In this document: positions 36,656 through 46,642 of the stretch, piece after piece
Position numbering within the stretch: the stretch's first letter is position 1
Layout: every line of letters starts with the position of its first letter
Assembly: GCF_003935895.2 (NCBI RefSeq)
Contig: NZ_CP054058.1
Coordinates: 1,054,001 to 1,118,000, forward strand
Source of the DNA: Scandinavium goeteborgense
GTDB lineage: Bacteria; Pseudomonadota; Gammaproteobacteria; Enterobacterales; Enterobacteriaceae
Length of the DNA stretch: 64,000 bases
Direction of reading: 5' to 3'
Made by a program: the position numbers and the translations under genes
The notes under the pieces: model-generated
What the model saw: the letters and a program-made list of their open reading frames with translations, nothing else
What the model was told of the DNA's origin: nothing
Databases searched by the model: none

Positions 36656-39600
36656 ATGATGGAAATTCTGCGTGGTTCGCCTGCACTGTCTGCATTTCGT
36701 ATTACCAAACTGCTGGCACGTTTTCAGGCAGCCAACCTTCCGGTCAGCAACATTTACGCCGAGTACGTGCATTTCGCCGAACTGAACGCCCCGCTTTCAG
36801 AACAGGAACATGACCGACTGGCACAGTTGCTGCAGTATGGCCCAAGCCTCAGCAGCCATACGCCCGCTGGAAAATTACTGCTCGTCACCCCCCGCCCTGG
36901 CACCATCTCCCCCTGGTCTTCAAAAGCAACCGACATCGCCCATAACTGCGGCTTGGACACCATCGTCCGCCTCGAGCGCGGCGTTGCGTACTACGTTGAA
37001 GCCTCAACCCTGAGCGACGCTCAGTGGAGCCAGGTTGCGGCAGAATTGCATGACCGCATGATGGAAACCGTATTTGGTGCGCTGCAGGATGCGGAAAACC
37101 TGTTTGCCCATCACCAACCGACCCCGGTATCCAGCGTGGACATGCTGGGTCAGGGACGTCAGGCGTTGGAAGAAGCGAACCAGCGTCTCGGTCTGGCGCT
37201 GGCGGAAGATGAAATCGACTATCTGTTTGACGCGTTCACCACCCTGAACCGTAACCCGAACGATATCGAACTGTACATGTTTGCGCAGGCCAACTCTGAG
37301 CACTGCCGACACAAAATTTTCAACGCCGATTGGGTTATCGACGGTGAAGTGCAGCCGAAATCGCTGTTCAAGATGATCAAAAATACCTTCGAGAAAACCC
37401 CGGATCACGTGCTGTCTGCTTATAAAGACAACGCCGCGGTAATGGAAGGTTCGGACGTCGGTCGTTTCTATGCCGACCGTGACGCCCTGCGTTATGACTT
37501 CCACCAGGAACCAACCCACATCCTGATGAAGGTCGAAACCCACAACCACCCGACGGCTATCTCTCCATGGCCGGGCGCGGCGACAGGGTCCGGCGGTGAA
37601 ATTCGCGATGAAGGCGCCACCGGGCGCGGCGCGAAGCCAAAAGCCGGACTGGGTGGTTTCTCCGTATCCAACCTGCGCATCCCGGGCTTTGAACAGCCGT
37701 GGGAAGAAGATTTCGGTAAACCAGACCGCATCGTCACGGCGCTGGATATCATGACCGACGGCCCGCTGGGCGGCGCTGCGTTCAATAACGAATTTGGTCG
37801 CCCGGCGCTGAACGGCTACTTCCGTACCTACGAAGAGAAAGTGAACAGCCACAACGGCGAAGAGCTGCGCGGCTATCACAAGCCGATCATGCTGGCGGGT
37901 GGGATCGGCAACATTCGCGCCGATCACGTGCAGAAAGGCGAGATCACCGTCGGCGCGAAGCTGGTGGTCCTCGGCGGCCCGGCGATGAATATCGGCCTTG
38001 GTGGCGGGGCAGCCTCTTCCATGGCGTCCGGCCAGTCTGACGCGGACCTGGATTTTGCCTCCGTACAGCGCGACAACCCGGAAATGGAACGCCGCTGTCA
38101 GGAAGTGATCGACCGCTGCTGGCAGATGGGCGAAGCGAACCCGATTCTGTTTATCCACGACGTCGGCGCGGGCGGTTTGTCCAATGCCATGCCGGAGCTG
38201 GTGAGTGACGGTAATCGTGGCGGGCGCTTTAACCTGCGCGATATTCTCAGCGACGAGCCGGGCATGAGCCCACTGGAAATCTGGTGTAACGAATCCCAGG
38301 AGCGCTACGTGCTCGCCGTCGCCCCAGAACAGCTGCCGCTGTTTGACGAGCTGTGCCGCCGCGAGCGCGCGCCGTATGCGGTGATTGGTGAAGCCACCGA
38401 AGAGATGCACCTTAGTCTGAGCGACACCCATTTCGACAACCAGCCAATTGATTTGCCACTGGATGTGCTGCTCGGCAAAACGCCGAAAATGACCCGCGAT
38501 GTAACAACGCAGAACGCTCATGGCGAAGCGCTGGACCGCCAGGGCATCACTCTTGAAGACGCGGTCAACCGCGTGCTGCATTTGCCGACGGTGGCCGAGA
38601 AAACGTTCCTCGTTACCATCGGCGACCGTTCGGTAACCGGTATGGTGGCGCGTGACCAGATGGTCGGCCCATGGCAGGTTCCGGTCGCAAACTGCGCGGT
38701 GACTACCGCCAGTCTCGACAGCTACTACGGCGAAGCGATGGCGATGGGTGAACGCGCGCCGGTTGCACTGCTCGATTTCGCCGCGTCTGCCCGTCTGGCC
38801 GTCGGTGAAGCGCTGACCAACATTGTCGGCACGCAGGTCGGCGACCTAAAACGCATCAAGCTTTCCGCTAACTGGATGGCAGCGGCAGGGCACCCGGGTG
38901 AAGACGCGGGCTTGTACGCGGCGGTGAAAGCAGTTGGCGAAGAGCTGTGTCCGGCGCTGGGTCTGACCATACCGGTCGGTAAAGACTCTATGTCGATGAA
39001 AACCCGCTGGCAGGAAGGCAGCGAACAGCGCGAAATGACGTCCCCGCTGTCGCTGGTGATCACCGCCTTTGCTCGCGTGGAAGATGTGCGTCGGACCGTC
39101 ACCCCGCAGCTTTCTACCGAAGATAACGCCTTGCTGCTTATCGATCTCGGCAAAGGCCACAACGCGCTCGGCGCTACGGCGCTGGCGCAGGTTTATCGCC
39201 AGCTCGGCGACAAAACCGCCGACCTTCGCAGCACCGAGCAGCTGAAAGGCTTCTGGGATGCAATGCAGGTGCTGGTGGCAGAACGCAAACTGCTGGCCTG
39301 GCATGACCGCTCTGACGGCGGCCTGCTGGTGACGCTCGCGGAAATGGCCTTCACCGGCCACTGCGGCGTTGATGTCGATATCGCCGCGTTGGGTGAAGAC
39401 AAACTGGCGGCACTGTTTAACGAAGAGCTCGGCGGCGTGATTCAGATTCGTGCTGAAGACCGCGCTCAGGTCGAAAGCATCTTTGCCGCACACGGCCTGG
39501 CCGATTGCGTTCATGTGCTCGGTAAAGCGACCGAAGGCGATCGTTTCGTCATCACCGCCGACGGTCATCCGGTTTACAGCGAAAGCCGTACCACGCTGCG

Positions 39601-40543
39601 TATGTGGTGGGCAGAAACCACCTGGCAGATGCAGCGTCTGCGCGATAACCCGGAGTGCGCCGATCAGGAGCACGAGGCCAAGCGCAACGACAACGATCCG
39701 GGCCTGAATGTGAAGCTCAGTTTCGACATCAACGAAGACGTCGCGGCTCCGTACATTGCCACCGGCGCACGTCCGAAAGTGGCGGTCCTGCGTGAGCAGG
39801 GCGTGAACTCCCACGTCGAAATGGCGGCGGCGTTCCACCGGGCGGGCTTCGATGCTATCGACGTTCACATGAGCGATCTGCTGGCTGGTCGTACCGGTCT
39901 GGATGATTTCCAGGCGCTGGTGGCCTGCGGCGGCTTCTCTTACGGCGACGTATTGGGCGCAGGTGAAGGCTGGGCGAAGTCGATTCTGTTCAACGACCGC
40001 GTGCGTGATGAGTTCGAAACCTTCTTCCATCGGCCACAAACCCTGGCGCTGGGCGTGTGTAACGGCTGTCAGATGATGTCGAACCTGCGTGACCTGATCC
40101 CAGGCAGCAGCCTGTGGCCGCGCTTTGTGCGTAACCACTCTGACCGCTTTGAAGCGCGTTTCAGCCTGGTCGAAGTAACGCAGAGCCCATCTCTGCTGTT
40201 GCAGGGCATGGTCGGTTCGCAGATGCCTATCGCCGTTTCTCACGGCGAAGGCCGCGTTGAAGTCCGTGACGACGCGCATCTGGCGCAGCTGGAAAGCAAA
40301 GGCCTGGTGGCGCTGCGGTTTGTCGACCACGCCGGCAACGTGACGCAGAATTATCCGGCAAACCCGAACGGTTCCCCGAACGGGATCACCGCCGTCACCA
40401 GCGAAAGCGGGCGCGTCACCCTGATGATGCCCCACCCCGAGCGCGTATTCCGTACCGTGGCGAACTCATGGCATCCGGAAAACTGGGGCGAAGACAGCCC
40501 GTGGATGCGCATTTTCCGCAATGCGCGTAAGCAGTTGGGTTAA
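36656..40543 (+). CDS. purL: Phosphoribosylformylglycinamidine synthase
   Basis: The large single-chain enzyme for the fourth step of purine synthesis (FGAR + ATP + glutamine to FGAM). 1295 residues as in E. coli. In order: N-terminal PurS-like domain (1-~150), linker, two AIR-synthase-type ATP-binding halves (for example [19 protein letters not shown] near residue 295 and the [13 protein letters not shown] segment), and a class I glutamine amidotransferase at ~1040-1295 with nucleophile GVCNGCQMM and the catalytic HPERVFR. The start is MMEILRGSP. Large antisense frames inside it are composition artefacts. Confidence 0.98.
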   Translation: MMEILRGSPALSAFRITKLLARFQAANLPVSNIYAEYVHFAELNAPLSEQEHDRLAQLLQYGPSLSSHTPAGKLLLVTPRPGTISPWSSKATDIAHNCGLDTIVRLERGVAYYVEASTLSDAQWSQVAAELHDRMMETVFGALQDAENLFAHHQPTPVSSVDMLGQGRQALEEANQRLGLALAEDEIDYLFDAFTTLNRNPNDIELYMFAQANSEHCRHKIFNADWVIDGEVQPKSLFKMIKNTFEKTPDHVLSAYKDNAAVMEGSDVGRFYADRDALRYDFHQEPTHILMKVETHNHPTAISPWPGAATGSGGEIRDEGATGRGAKPKAGLGGFSVSNLRIPGFEQPWEEDFGKPDRIVTALDIMTDGPLGGAAFNNEFGRPALNGYFRTYEEKVNSHNGEELRGYHKPIMLAGGIGNIRADHVQKGEITVGAKLVVLGGPAMNIGLGGGAASSMASGQSDADLDFASVQRDNPEMERRCQEVIDRCWQMGEANPILFIHDVGAGGLSNAMPELVSDGNRGGRFNLRDILSDEPGMSPLEIWCNESQERYVLAVAPEQLPLFDELCRRERAPYAVIGEATEEMHLSLSDTHFDNQPIDLPLDVLLGKTPKMTRDVTTQNAHGEALDRQGITLEDAVNRVLHLPTVAEKTFLVTIGDRSVTGMVARDQMVGPWQVPVANCAVTTASLDSYYGEAMAMGERAPVALLDFAASARLAVGEALTNIVGTQVGDLKRIKLSANWMAAAGHPGEDAGLYAAVKAVGEELCPALGLTIPVGKDSMSMKTRWQEGSEQREMTSPLSLVITAFARVEDVRRTVTPQLSTEDNALLLIDLGKGHNALGATALAQVYRQLGDKTADLRSTEQLKGFWDAMQVLVAERKLLAWHDRSDGGLLVTLAEMAFTGHCGVDVDIAALGEDKLAALFNEELGGVIQIRAEDRAQVESIFAAHGLADCVHVLGKATEGDRFVITADGHPVYSESRTTLRMWWAETTWQMQRLRDNPECADQEHEAKRNDNDPGLNVKLSFDINEDVAAPYIATGARPKVAVLREQGVNSHVEMAAAFHRAGFDAIDVHMSDLLAGRTGLDDFQALVACGGFSYGDVLGAGEGWAKSILFNDRVRDEFETFFHRPQTLALGVCNGCQMMSNLRDLIPGSSLWPRFVRNHSDRFEARFSLVEVTQSPSLLLQGMVGSQMPIAVSHGEGRVEVRDDAHLAQLESKGLVALRFVDHAGNVTQNYPANPNGSPNGITAVTSESGRVTLMMPHPERVFRTVANSWHPENWGEDSPWMRIFRNARKQLG

Positions 40544-40559
40544 TTACCTCCCACGTCTA

Positions 40560-40592
40560 AAAAGCCTTCCCGATAACGGAAGGCTTTTTTTA
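40560..40592 (+). terminator. purL terminator
   Basis: AAAAGCCTTCC pairs with GGAAGGCTTTT around CGATAAC and is followed by T. It isolates purL from the glmY control region. Confidence 0.9.
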
Positions 40593-40615
40593 TTTGTGAC
40601 GCAGAATGAAAAGAG

Positions 40616-40633
40616 TGTCTGGAAAAGACGACA
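40616..40633. promoter_or_regulatory. GlrR activator site 1 upstream of glmY
   Basis: TGTC-TGGAAAAGAC-GACA, a perfect TGTC-N10-GACA inverted repeat, the GlrR (QseF) binding motif. Confidence 0.85.
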
Positions 40634-40647
40634 AGGCCCCGTTTCGC

Positions 40648-40665
40648 TGTCGCCAATTAGAGACA
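40648..40665. promoter_or_regulatory. GlrR activator site 2 upstream of glmY
   Basis: TGTC-GCCAATTAGA-GACA, a second perfect TGTC-N10-GACA site, 32 bp after the first. Confidence 0.85.
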
Positions 40666-40710
40666 TTTATCTTATTGATATTGATGGTTTATTTTTTATC
40701 CGGATAATAA

Positions 40711-40728
40711 TGTCGTCTATTGGAGACA
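40711..40728. promoter_or_regulatory. GlrR activator site 3 upstream of glmY
   Basis: TGTC-GTCTATTGGA-GACA, a third perfect site, 63 bp after the second. IHF sites are expected between the GlrR boxes and the promoter, but I could not assign one with confidence. Confidence 0.85.
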
Positions 40729-40817
40729 CTCTGGTTGAAAAGCACGCTGACCAGGGGGTATCGTCTTAACCTATAATCTTGATGAATATCAGGTGTTTAA
40801 ATATAAATTTTGCGTTA

Positions 40818-40837
40818 TGGCACGGTTACTGCATAAT
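40818..40837 (+). promoter_or_regulatory. Overlapping sigma-54 and sigma-70 promoters of glmY
   Basis: TGGCAC-GGTTAC-TGCA (40818-40833) has the -24 GG and -12 GC of a sigma-54 promoter at the right distance from the glmY start. CATAAT (40832-40837) overlaps it as a sigma-70 -10. Dual promoters of this kind are known for glmY in enteric bacteria. Confidence 0.8.
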
Positions 40838-40844
40838 ACTGCTC

Positions 40845-41029
40845 AGTGGCTCATTCACCTTCTTATGTCAGCCCCTTCGGGACGCGCTACATAAACCTCG
40901 AATGACGCACAAACAGGTGCCTGCCGTCCAACATCTGATATCAGCCTGGCTATATCAATCATCGGGCGAAACGTGGAGTTAGGCACCGCCTTATTCAATA
41001 ACAACGCCGGGTTTAGCCCGGCGTTGTTG
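40845..41029 (+). ncRNA. glmY: Small RNA GlmY
   Basis: GlmY binds the adaptor RapZ and so protects the homologous sRNA GlmZ, which activates glmS mRNA when glucosamine-6-phosphate is low. It begins AGTGGCTCATTCACC, contains the conserved stem TCAGCCCCTTCGGGACG and the segment AACCTCGAATGACGCAC, and ends in the terminator hairpin ACAACGCCGGG-TTTA-CCCGGCGTTGTTGT (41001-41030). Its place between purL and glrK is the E. coli/Salmonella position. The length of about 185 nt also fits. Ends are assigned from promoter and terminator, not mapped. Confidence 0.88.
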
Positions 41030-41062
41030 TATCTGTACCCTGACCTCAGTTACCCTGCCTTC

Positions 41063-41207
41063 GAGCCTATTCCATTAGGGCAATCTTTTTTGCCATTTTG
41101 GACTTGAGCAGTGCTCGAAATCCTCACGTACTACGTGTACGCTCCGGTTTCTGCGCGCTGTCCGCGTCTAAACTGTCTGTAACGATAACGCCTACTGGAA
41201 TAGACTC
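41063..41207. repeat. 145-bp imperfect palindrome between glmY and glrK
   Basis: The outer arms GAGCCTATTCCATTAGG (41063-41079) and CCTACTGGAATAGACTC (41191-41207) are inverted with two mismatches. Further inward CATTTTGGAC pairs with GTCTAAACTG, CAGTGCTCG with the CGCGCTG segment, and the centre ACGTACTACGTGTACG is itself palindromic. As RNA this makes one long hairpin ahead of glrK. The size and structure are like a dispersed enterobacterial repeat; I recall similar sequences in other intergenic regions but cannot name the family. Confidence 0.65.
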
Positions 41208-41234
41208 TTACTCTAATAACTAAGGGCGAACCCA

Positions 41235-42671
41235 TTGAAACGCTGGTCTCTTTTCCCCCGCTCGCTGCGCCAGCTGGTGATGCTGTCGTTTCTGTTGATC
41301 CTGCTGCCGCTTTTAGTGCTGGCCTGGCAGGCCTGGCAGAGTCTGAATGCGTTAAGTTCGCAGGCTGCCCTGACCAACCGCACGACGCTGATTGATGCGC
41401 GTCGCAGCGAAGCAATGACCAACGCCGCCCTGGAAATGGAGCGTAGCTATCGCCAGTACTGCGTGCTGGATGACGCTACGCTTGCGAAGGTGTATCAGGG
41501 CCAGCGCAAACGCTACAGCGAAATGCTGGATGCCCATGCGGGTGTTCTGCCGGACGACAAGCTCTATCAGACGCTGCGCCAGGATTTAAACGATCTGGCC
41601 GAACTGCGCTGCAAAAATAGCGGGCCGGAAGACAACGCCGCCGCACAGCTGGAAGCGTTCGCTTCCGCCAATACCGACCTGGTTCAGGCCACCCGCACGG
41701 TGGTGTTTTCGCGCGGCCAGCAGCTGCAACAGGAAATTGCCGAGCGCGGGCAGTTCTTTGGCTGGCAGGCGCTGGTGCTGTTCCTGGTCAGCCTGACCAT
41801 GATGGTGCTGTTTACTCGCATGATTATCGGCCCGGTGAAGAACATTCAGCGAATGATTAACCGACTGGGCGAGGGCAAATCGCTCGGCAGTTCGGCGATG
41901 CTGACCGGCCCGCGCGAGCTGCAGTCTGTCGGGCAACGTATTGTCTGGCTCAGTGAACGCCTGTCCTGGCTTGAGTCCCAGCGTCATCAGTTTTTACGCC
42001 ATCTCTCCCACGAATTAAAAACCCCGCTCGCCAGTATGCGCGAGGGGACCGAACTGCTGGCGGATGAAGTTGTCGGGCCGCTCACCTCCGAACAAAAAGA
42101 GGTGGTATCGATTCTCGATGACAGCAGCCGCAACCTGCAAAAGCTGATTGAGCAACTGCTTGATTACAACCGCAAACTGGCCGACAGCCCGGTAGAAATG
42201 GAAAACGTCGAGTTGGCGCCGCTGATGGAGATGGTGGTCTCCGCCCACAGTTTGCCGGCACGAGCTAAAATGATGCATATCCGCGTTGAACTTGAGGCGG
42301 ACGAGTGCTGGGCCGAGCCGATGTTGCTGCTGAGCGCGCTGGACAATCTCTACTCCAATGCGGTGCACTACGGCAGTGAATCCGGTACCATTTATCTGCG
42401 CAGTCGCCAGCAGGGAAACATGATTTTCCTTGAGGTGATGAACAGCGGGACGCCGATCCCGGATGCGGAACAGACCATGATTTTTGAGCCTTTTTATCAG
42501 GGTAGCCATCAACGCAAAGGGGCTGTGAAGGGAAGCGGTTTGGGACTGAGTATTGCCCAGGATTGTATTCGCCGGATGCGAGGTTCTCTGCAGCTGGTTG
42601 ATGCCCCAGAAGGCAACGTTTGCTTCCGCATTAAGCTCTCCCTTTCAGACACGGATAAACCTATTAAATGA
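41235..42671 (+). CDS. glrK: Sensor histidine kinase GlrK (QseE)
   Basis: The inner-membrane kinase of the GlrK-GlrR envelope-stress system. 478 residues: transmembrane 1 at ~15-33 (LVMLSFLLILLPLLVLAW), a periplasmic sensor to ~170, transmembrane 2 at ~175-197, HAMP, the phosphoacceptor His in FLRHLSHELKTPLASMREG, and the ATPase N and G boxes (NLYSNAVHYG, KGSGLGLSIA). The start is a TTG with AAGG nine bases upstream, as in E. coli. It heads glrK-qseG-glrR; its stop overlaps qseG (ATGA). Confidence 0.95.
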   Translation: MKRWSLFPRSLRQLVMLSFLLILLPLLVLAWQAWQSLNALSSQAALTNRTTLIDARRSEAMTNAALEMERSYRQYCVLDDATLAKVYQGQRKRYSEMLDAHAGVLPDDKLYQTLRQDLNDLAELRCKNSGPEDNAAAQLEAFASANTDLVQATRTVVFSRGQQLQQEIAERGQFFGWQALVLFLVSLTMMVLFTRMIIGPVKNIQRMINRLGEGKSLGSSAMLTGPRELQSVGQRIVWLSERLSWLESQRHQFLRHLSHELKTPLASMREGTELLADEVVGPLTSEQKEVVSILDDSSRNLQKLIEQLLDYNRKLADSPVEMENVELAPLMEMVVSAHSLPARAKMMHIRVELEADECWAEPMLLLSALDNLYSNAVHYGSESGTIYLRSRQQGNMIFLEVMNSGTPIPDAEQTMIFEPFYQGSHQRKGAVKGSGLGLSIAQDCIRRMRGSLQLVDAPEGNVCFRIKLSLSDTDKPIK

Positions 42672-43384
42672 AGCAATGTCTGGTGAAAATGTCCCCTATT
42701 TTTCTTTCGTTCCTGGCCGGAGCGTCATGTTTACTGCTGGCCGGGTGTACCCCTTCTCCGCATGCAACGAATGCCAGCGATGAAGACAAGCTGCCTCAGC
42801 AACAGGTGGCGGATTTCCTCTCCACCGACTGCATGGATGTCTGGTCGCTGCACGGTGATGCCACTGAGAAAAACCCGCTTTACTGGCTGCGTGGGATGGA
42901 TTGCGCCGAGCGCCTGTCGCCTGAAATGGCGCGCAGCGAAGCCCGTTTGCATACCGACGACAGCTGGCAGGACGCGTTCCGCCGCGGCATATTGCTCGCC
43001 AGCGCCAAAATTAGCCCGCTCGAGCGCCGGGATGCGGTCAGCCGCCTCGACAGCTTTAGCCCGCAGTTTCCATCCCAGGTGCGTCCGCTGTATCAAATCT
43101 GGCGCGATGGCCAGGCCTCGCAGCTTCAGCTGTCCGACGAGCGTTCGCGCTACAGCAAACTGCAACAGTCGTCCGATGCCGAGCTCGATATCCTGCGTCA
43201 ACAGCAGCAGCACCTTCGCAGCCAGCTCGATTTAACCACGCGCAAACTGGAGAATCTGACCGATATCGAACGTCAGCTTTCCAGCCGTAAACCGGCGAGC
43301 AGCAACTTTACCCCGGATCCAGGGCATGCGGCTGACCCGTCACCCGCGGTAAAAGACGCCCCGGCAGGAGAGGAAAAACCATGA
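42668..43384 (+). CDS. qseG: Outer-membrane lipoprotein QseG
   Basis: A 238-residue lipoprotein (YfhG). The signal ends LLLAGC with the lipidated Cys near residue 26 and Thr after it, so outer-membrane sorting is likely. A coiled-coil (residues ~155-205, SDAELDILRQQQQHLRSQ) and a Pro-rich disordered tail follow. In related bacteria QseG contacts the sensor kinase GlrK and raises its activity. Start and stop overlap glrK and glrR by four bases each. The N-terminal half is much more diverged from E. coli than its neighbours. Confidence 0.9.
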   Translation: MKQCLVKMSPIFLSFLAGASCLLLAGCTPSPHATNASDEDKLPQQQVADFLSTDCMDVWSLHGDATEKNPLYWLRGMDCAERLSPEMARSEARLHTDDSWQDAFRRGILLASAKISPLERRDAVSRLDSFSPQFPSQVRPLYQIWRDGQASQLQLSDERSRYSKLQQSSDAELDILRQQQQHLRSQLDLTTRKLENLTDIERQLSSRKPASSNFTPDPGHAADPSPAVKDAPAGEEKP

Positions 43385-44718
43385 CAGGACGCAAGCCCGC
43401 ACACCTTTTACTGGTCGATGACGATCCCGGCTTGCTCAAGCTGCTCGGCATGCGTTTGACCAGCGAAGGCTTCTCGGTGGTAACCGCCGAAAGCGGACAG
43501 GAAGGGCTGCGCGTGCTGGCGCGTGAGAACGTCGATCTGGTGATAAGCGATCTGCGTATGGATGAAATGGACGGGCTGCAGCTGTTCGCTGAGATCCAGA
43601 AAGTGCAGCCAGGGAAGCCGGTGATCATCCTGACCGCCCACGGATCGATTCCTGACGCCGTCACCGCCACGCAAAAGGGTGTGTTCAGCTTCCTGACCAA
43701 GCCGGTGGACAAAGACGCGTTGTATAAGGCCATCGATGAAGCGCTGGTGCATACCGCCGCCTCAACGGACGATCAGTGGCGTGAATCGATTGTGACCCGA
43801 AGCCCGGTGATGCTGCGTTTGCTGGAGCAGGCGCGAATGGTGGCGCAGTCCGACGTCAGCGTGCTGATTAACGGGCAGAGCGGCACCGGGAAAGAGATTT
43901 TCGCCCAGGCCATTCATAATGCCAGCCCGCGCGGAAAGTATCCGTTCATCGCCATAAACTGTGGCGCACTGCCTGAACAGCTGCTGGAGTCTGAGCTGTT
44001 CGGTCACGCGCGCGGGGCGTTTACCGGGGCCGTCAGCAATCGCGAAGGCCTGTTCCAGGCCGCGGAGGGCGGCACGCTGTTCCTCGATGAGATAGGCGAC
44101 ATGCCCTCGCCGCTGCAGGTCAAACTGCTGCGCGTGCTGCAAGAGCGTAAGATTCGTCCGCTGGGCAGCAACCGCGATATCGACATTAATGTGCGGATCG
44201 TTTCCGCCACCCACCGCGATTTACCGAAGGCGATGGCGCGCGGCGAATTCCGCGAAGATTTGTACTATCGTCTCAACGTTGTCAGCCTGAAAATTCCGTC
44301 TCTGGCCGAGCGTACCGAAGATATCCCGCTGCTGGCCAATCATCTGCTACGCCAGTCTGCCGACCGCCATAAGCCGTTCGTGCGGGCATTCTCGACCGAT
44401 GCGATGAAACGACTGATGACCGCCAACTGGCCGGGCAACGTGCGTCAGTTGGTGAACGTTATTGAGCAGTGCGTGGCGCTCACGTCGTCGCCGGTGATTG
44501 GCGATGCGCTGGTGGATCAGGCGCTGGAAGGGGAAAACACCGCGCTGCCGACGTTTGTCGAAGCTCGTAATCAGTTTGAGCTCAACTACCTGCGCAAGCT
44601 GCTGCAAATCACCAAAGGTAATGTGACGCACGCCGCGAGAATGGCGGGGCGCAACCGTACCGAATTCTACAAATTACTCTCGCGCCACGAACTCGACGCC
44701 AACGATTTTAAAGAGTAG
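43381..44718 (+). CDS. glrR: Sigma-54-dependent response regulator GlrR (QseF)
   Basis: An NtrC-type activator: receiver domain (residues ~8-120, with VDDDPG and the phospho-Asp in DLVISDLRMDEMDG), AAA+ domain (~135-365) with Walker A GQSGTGKEIF and the sigma-54-contacting GAFTGA loop, and a Fis-type HTH at the end (GNVTHAARMAGRNRTEFYKL). 445 residues. The partner kinase is GlrK two genes upstream; the known target is glmY, whose promoter with three GlrR boxes lies 2.6 kb upstream in this window. Confidence 0.96.
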   Translation: MTGRKPAHLLLVDDDPGLLKLLGMRLTSEGFSVVTAESGQEGLRVLARENVDLVISDLRMDEMDGLQLFAEIQKVQPGKPVIILTAHGSIPDAVTATQKGVFSFLTKPVDKDALYKAIDEALVHTAASTDDQWRESIVTRSPVMLRLLEQARMVAQSDVSVLINGQSGTGKEIFAQAIHNASPRGKYPFIAINCGALPEQLLESELFGHARGAFTGAVSNREGLFQAAEGGTLFLDEIGDMPSPLQVKLLRVLQERKIRPLGSNRDIDINVRIVSATHRDLPKAMARGEFREDLYYRLNVVSLKIPSLAERTEDIPLLANHLLRQSADRHKPFVRAFSTDAMKRLMTANWPGNVRQLVNVIEQCVALTSSPVIGDALVDQALEGENTALPTFVEARNQFELNYLRKLLQITKGNVTHAARMAGRNRTEFYKLLSRHELDANDFKE

Positions 44719-44746
44719 CCCGCTACCCGCTACGACGTTATGATAG

Positions 44747-45121
<375 letters not shown>

Positions 45122-45148
45122 TTTTTGCGCGTCTCTCCCCGAGACGCG

Positions 45149-46327
45149 TTACAGCACCTTATGTGGGCCGAAGCATTCATAATGGATGTTGCCCGGCTCC
45201 ACGCCCAGCGCCACTAACTGCTGTGCGGCAAACTGCATAAAACCGACCGGACCGCAGAGATAAAACTGGGTCGCCGGGTCGCTGAGCAGACCTTCATGTT
45301 GGCGTAAATCCATCAGCCCGTCGCTGTCGTACTCGTCATGACTTTCAGGCGCGTTGTACCAGACGTGCGAGGCGAAGCGTGGCAGGGTTGCGCCCAGGGC
45401 TTGAACTTCTTTGGCAAACGCGTGGACCGCGCCGTTTTCTGCCGCGTGGAACCAGTTCACCTGCGCCGGATGCGCGCGGTTAGCCAGCGTATCGAGCATC
45501 GCCAGCATTGGCGTCTGGCCGACACCGGCGGAAATCAGCGTGACCGGGGCGGTGGCATCCACGGACATAAAGAAGTCACCGGCAGGCGCGGCAAGATAAA
45601 CGGTATCGCCCACCCGGGCTTGGTCATGCAGCCATTCGGAGACCTGACCGCCGTTTTCGCGCTTCACCGCAATGCGGTAGTTTTTGGCGTTCGGGCTGCG
45701 GGTCAGTGAATACTGACGGATTTCCTGATGAGCAAAACCTTCCGGCTTCAGCCACACGCCGAGATATTGGCCCGGCTGATAGTCCGCCACGTCGCCGCCG
45801 TCCTGCGGGGCAAACTCAAACGTGGTAATCAGGGCGCTTTGCGGCGTTTTGCTGACTATCTGGAATGCGCGCGTGCCTTCCCATCCACCGATTTTCGCAG
45901 CACTTTGCTGATAAATTTCGCCTTCGCGTTTAATGAACACGTCAGCCAGCACGCCGTAGGCTTTGCCCCACGCGTCCAGCACTTCCTGGCCCGGGCTGAA
46001 TAACTCATCAAGCGTCGCCAGCAGATGGCCGCCAACAATGGCGTACTGTTCTGGCTGGATCTGGAAGCTGGTGTGCTTCTGGGCAATTTTTTCCACCGCG
46101 GGCAGCAGGGCGGCCAGGTTTTCAATATTGCTGGCGTAGGCGGCGATGGCGTTGAACAGCGCTTCACGTTGGTCGCCGTTGCGCTGGTTGCTCATGTTGA
46201 AGATCTCTTTCAACTCCGGGTTATGAGCAAACATGCGATCGTAAAAATGTGCGGTGAGTTTAGGGCCCGTTTCGACCAGCAGGGGAATGGTGGCTTTCAC
46301 CGTCGCGATGGTTTGTGCGTCAAGCAT
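45149..46327 (-). CDS. hmp: Nitric oxide dioxygenase (flavohemoglobin) Hmp
   Basis: Oxidises NO to nitrate with O2 and NAD(P)H. A globin domain (residues ~1-138, proximal His in [17 protein letters not shown]), an FAD domain (~150-260; RQYSLT binds FAD) and an NAD domain (~265-392; SAGVGQTPM and the CGPVGFMQF motif) are present. Homologues start [17 protein letters not shown], so I choose the ATG at 46327 with AAGGA before it; the frame is open ten codons further up. 392 residues, four fewer than E. coli, from a short loop near residue 335. An NsrR palindrome lies in the promoter. Confidence 0.96.
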   Translation of the reverse strand: MLDAQTIATVKATIPLLVETGPKLTAHFYDRMFAHNPELKEIFNMSNQRNGDQREALFNAIAAYASNIENLAALLPAVEKIAQKHTSFQIQPEQYAIVGGHLLATLDELFSPGQEVLDAWGKAYGVLADVFIKREGEIYQQSAAKIGGWEGTRAFQIVSKTPQSALITTFEFAPQDGGDVADYQPGQYLGVWLKPEGFAHQEIRQYSLTRSPNAKNYRIAVKRENGGQVSEWLHDQARVGDTVYLAAPAGDFFMSVDATAPVTLISAGVGQTPMLAMLDTLANRAHPAQVNWFHAAENGAVHAFAKEVQALGATLPRFASHVWYNAPESHDEYDSDGLMDLRQHEGLLSDPATQFYLCGPVGFMQFAAQQLVALGVEPGNIHYECFGPHKVL

Positions 46328-46365
46328 GGCTATATCCTTATGCGGTTTCTTCGTCATGTTTCTTA

Positions 46366-46388
46366 ATGATGTATTTCAAATGCATCTT
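46366..46388. promoter_or_regulatory. NsrR operator of hmp
   Basis: On the minus strand AAGATGCATTT-G-AAATACATCAT, a nearly complete 11-1-11 NsrR palindrome, about 40-60 bases before the hmp ATG. NsrR is the NO-sensing repressor of hmp in enteric bacteria. Confidence 0.85.
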
Positions 46389-46509
46389 ATAAGAATGACC
46401 CTATGATGTAAATGGTTCTTTGAAAGGTGAAAAACGTGCATCACAAACCTGAAAAGAAATCAGCTTAAATTGCGCGAGTCTTTATCGCTCAAACCCTTGC
46501 GTGGCGGTG

Positions 46510-46525
46510 AGGTAATCGTTTGCGT
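46510..46525. promoter_or_regulatory. PurR operator of glyA
   Basis: AGGTAATCGTTTGCGT, whose complement ACGCAAACGATTACCT matches the PurR box well. A -10 candidate TATACT lies at 46567-46572. PurR control of glyA is established in E. coli. The 315-bp hmp-glyA gap holds this site and the NsrR site; I found no convincing MetR half-site pair. Confidence 0.8.
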
Positions 46526-46642
46526 AAAATCATTTGTCAAGACCTGTTATCGCAGAACTTATCAGTTATACTGTTGCCCGTTGCCCAAAAGGGCCCCCTT
46601 TTTTAGCGGTAAAACTACTGTTAGCTGAGTCAGGAGATGCGG

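Noticed and set aside
37004-40435. Two very long minus-strand open frames (over 500 codons) inside purL
   Set aside because: They are the complement of a highly conserved 1295-residue PurL frame. High GC at third positions makes long antisense frames common; the peptides are rich in His, Arg, Gln and Ala with no known domain or ribosome site.
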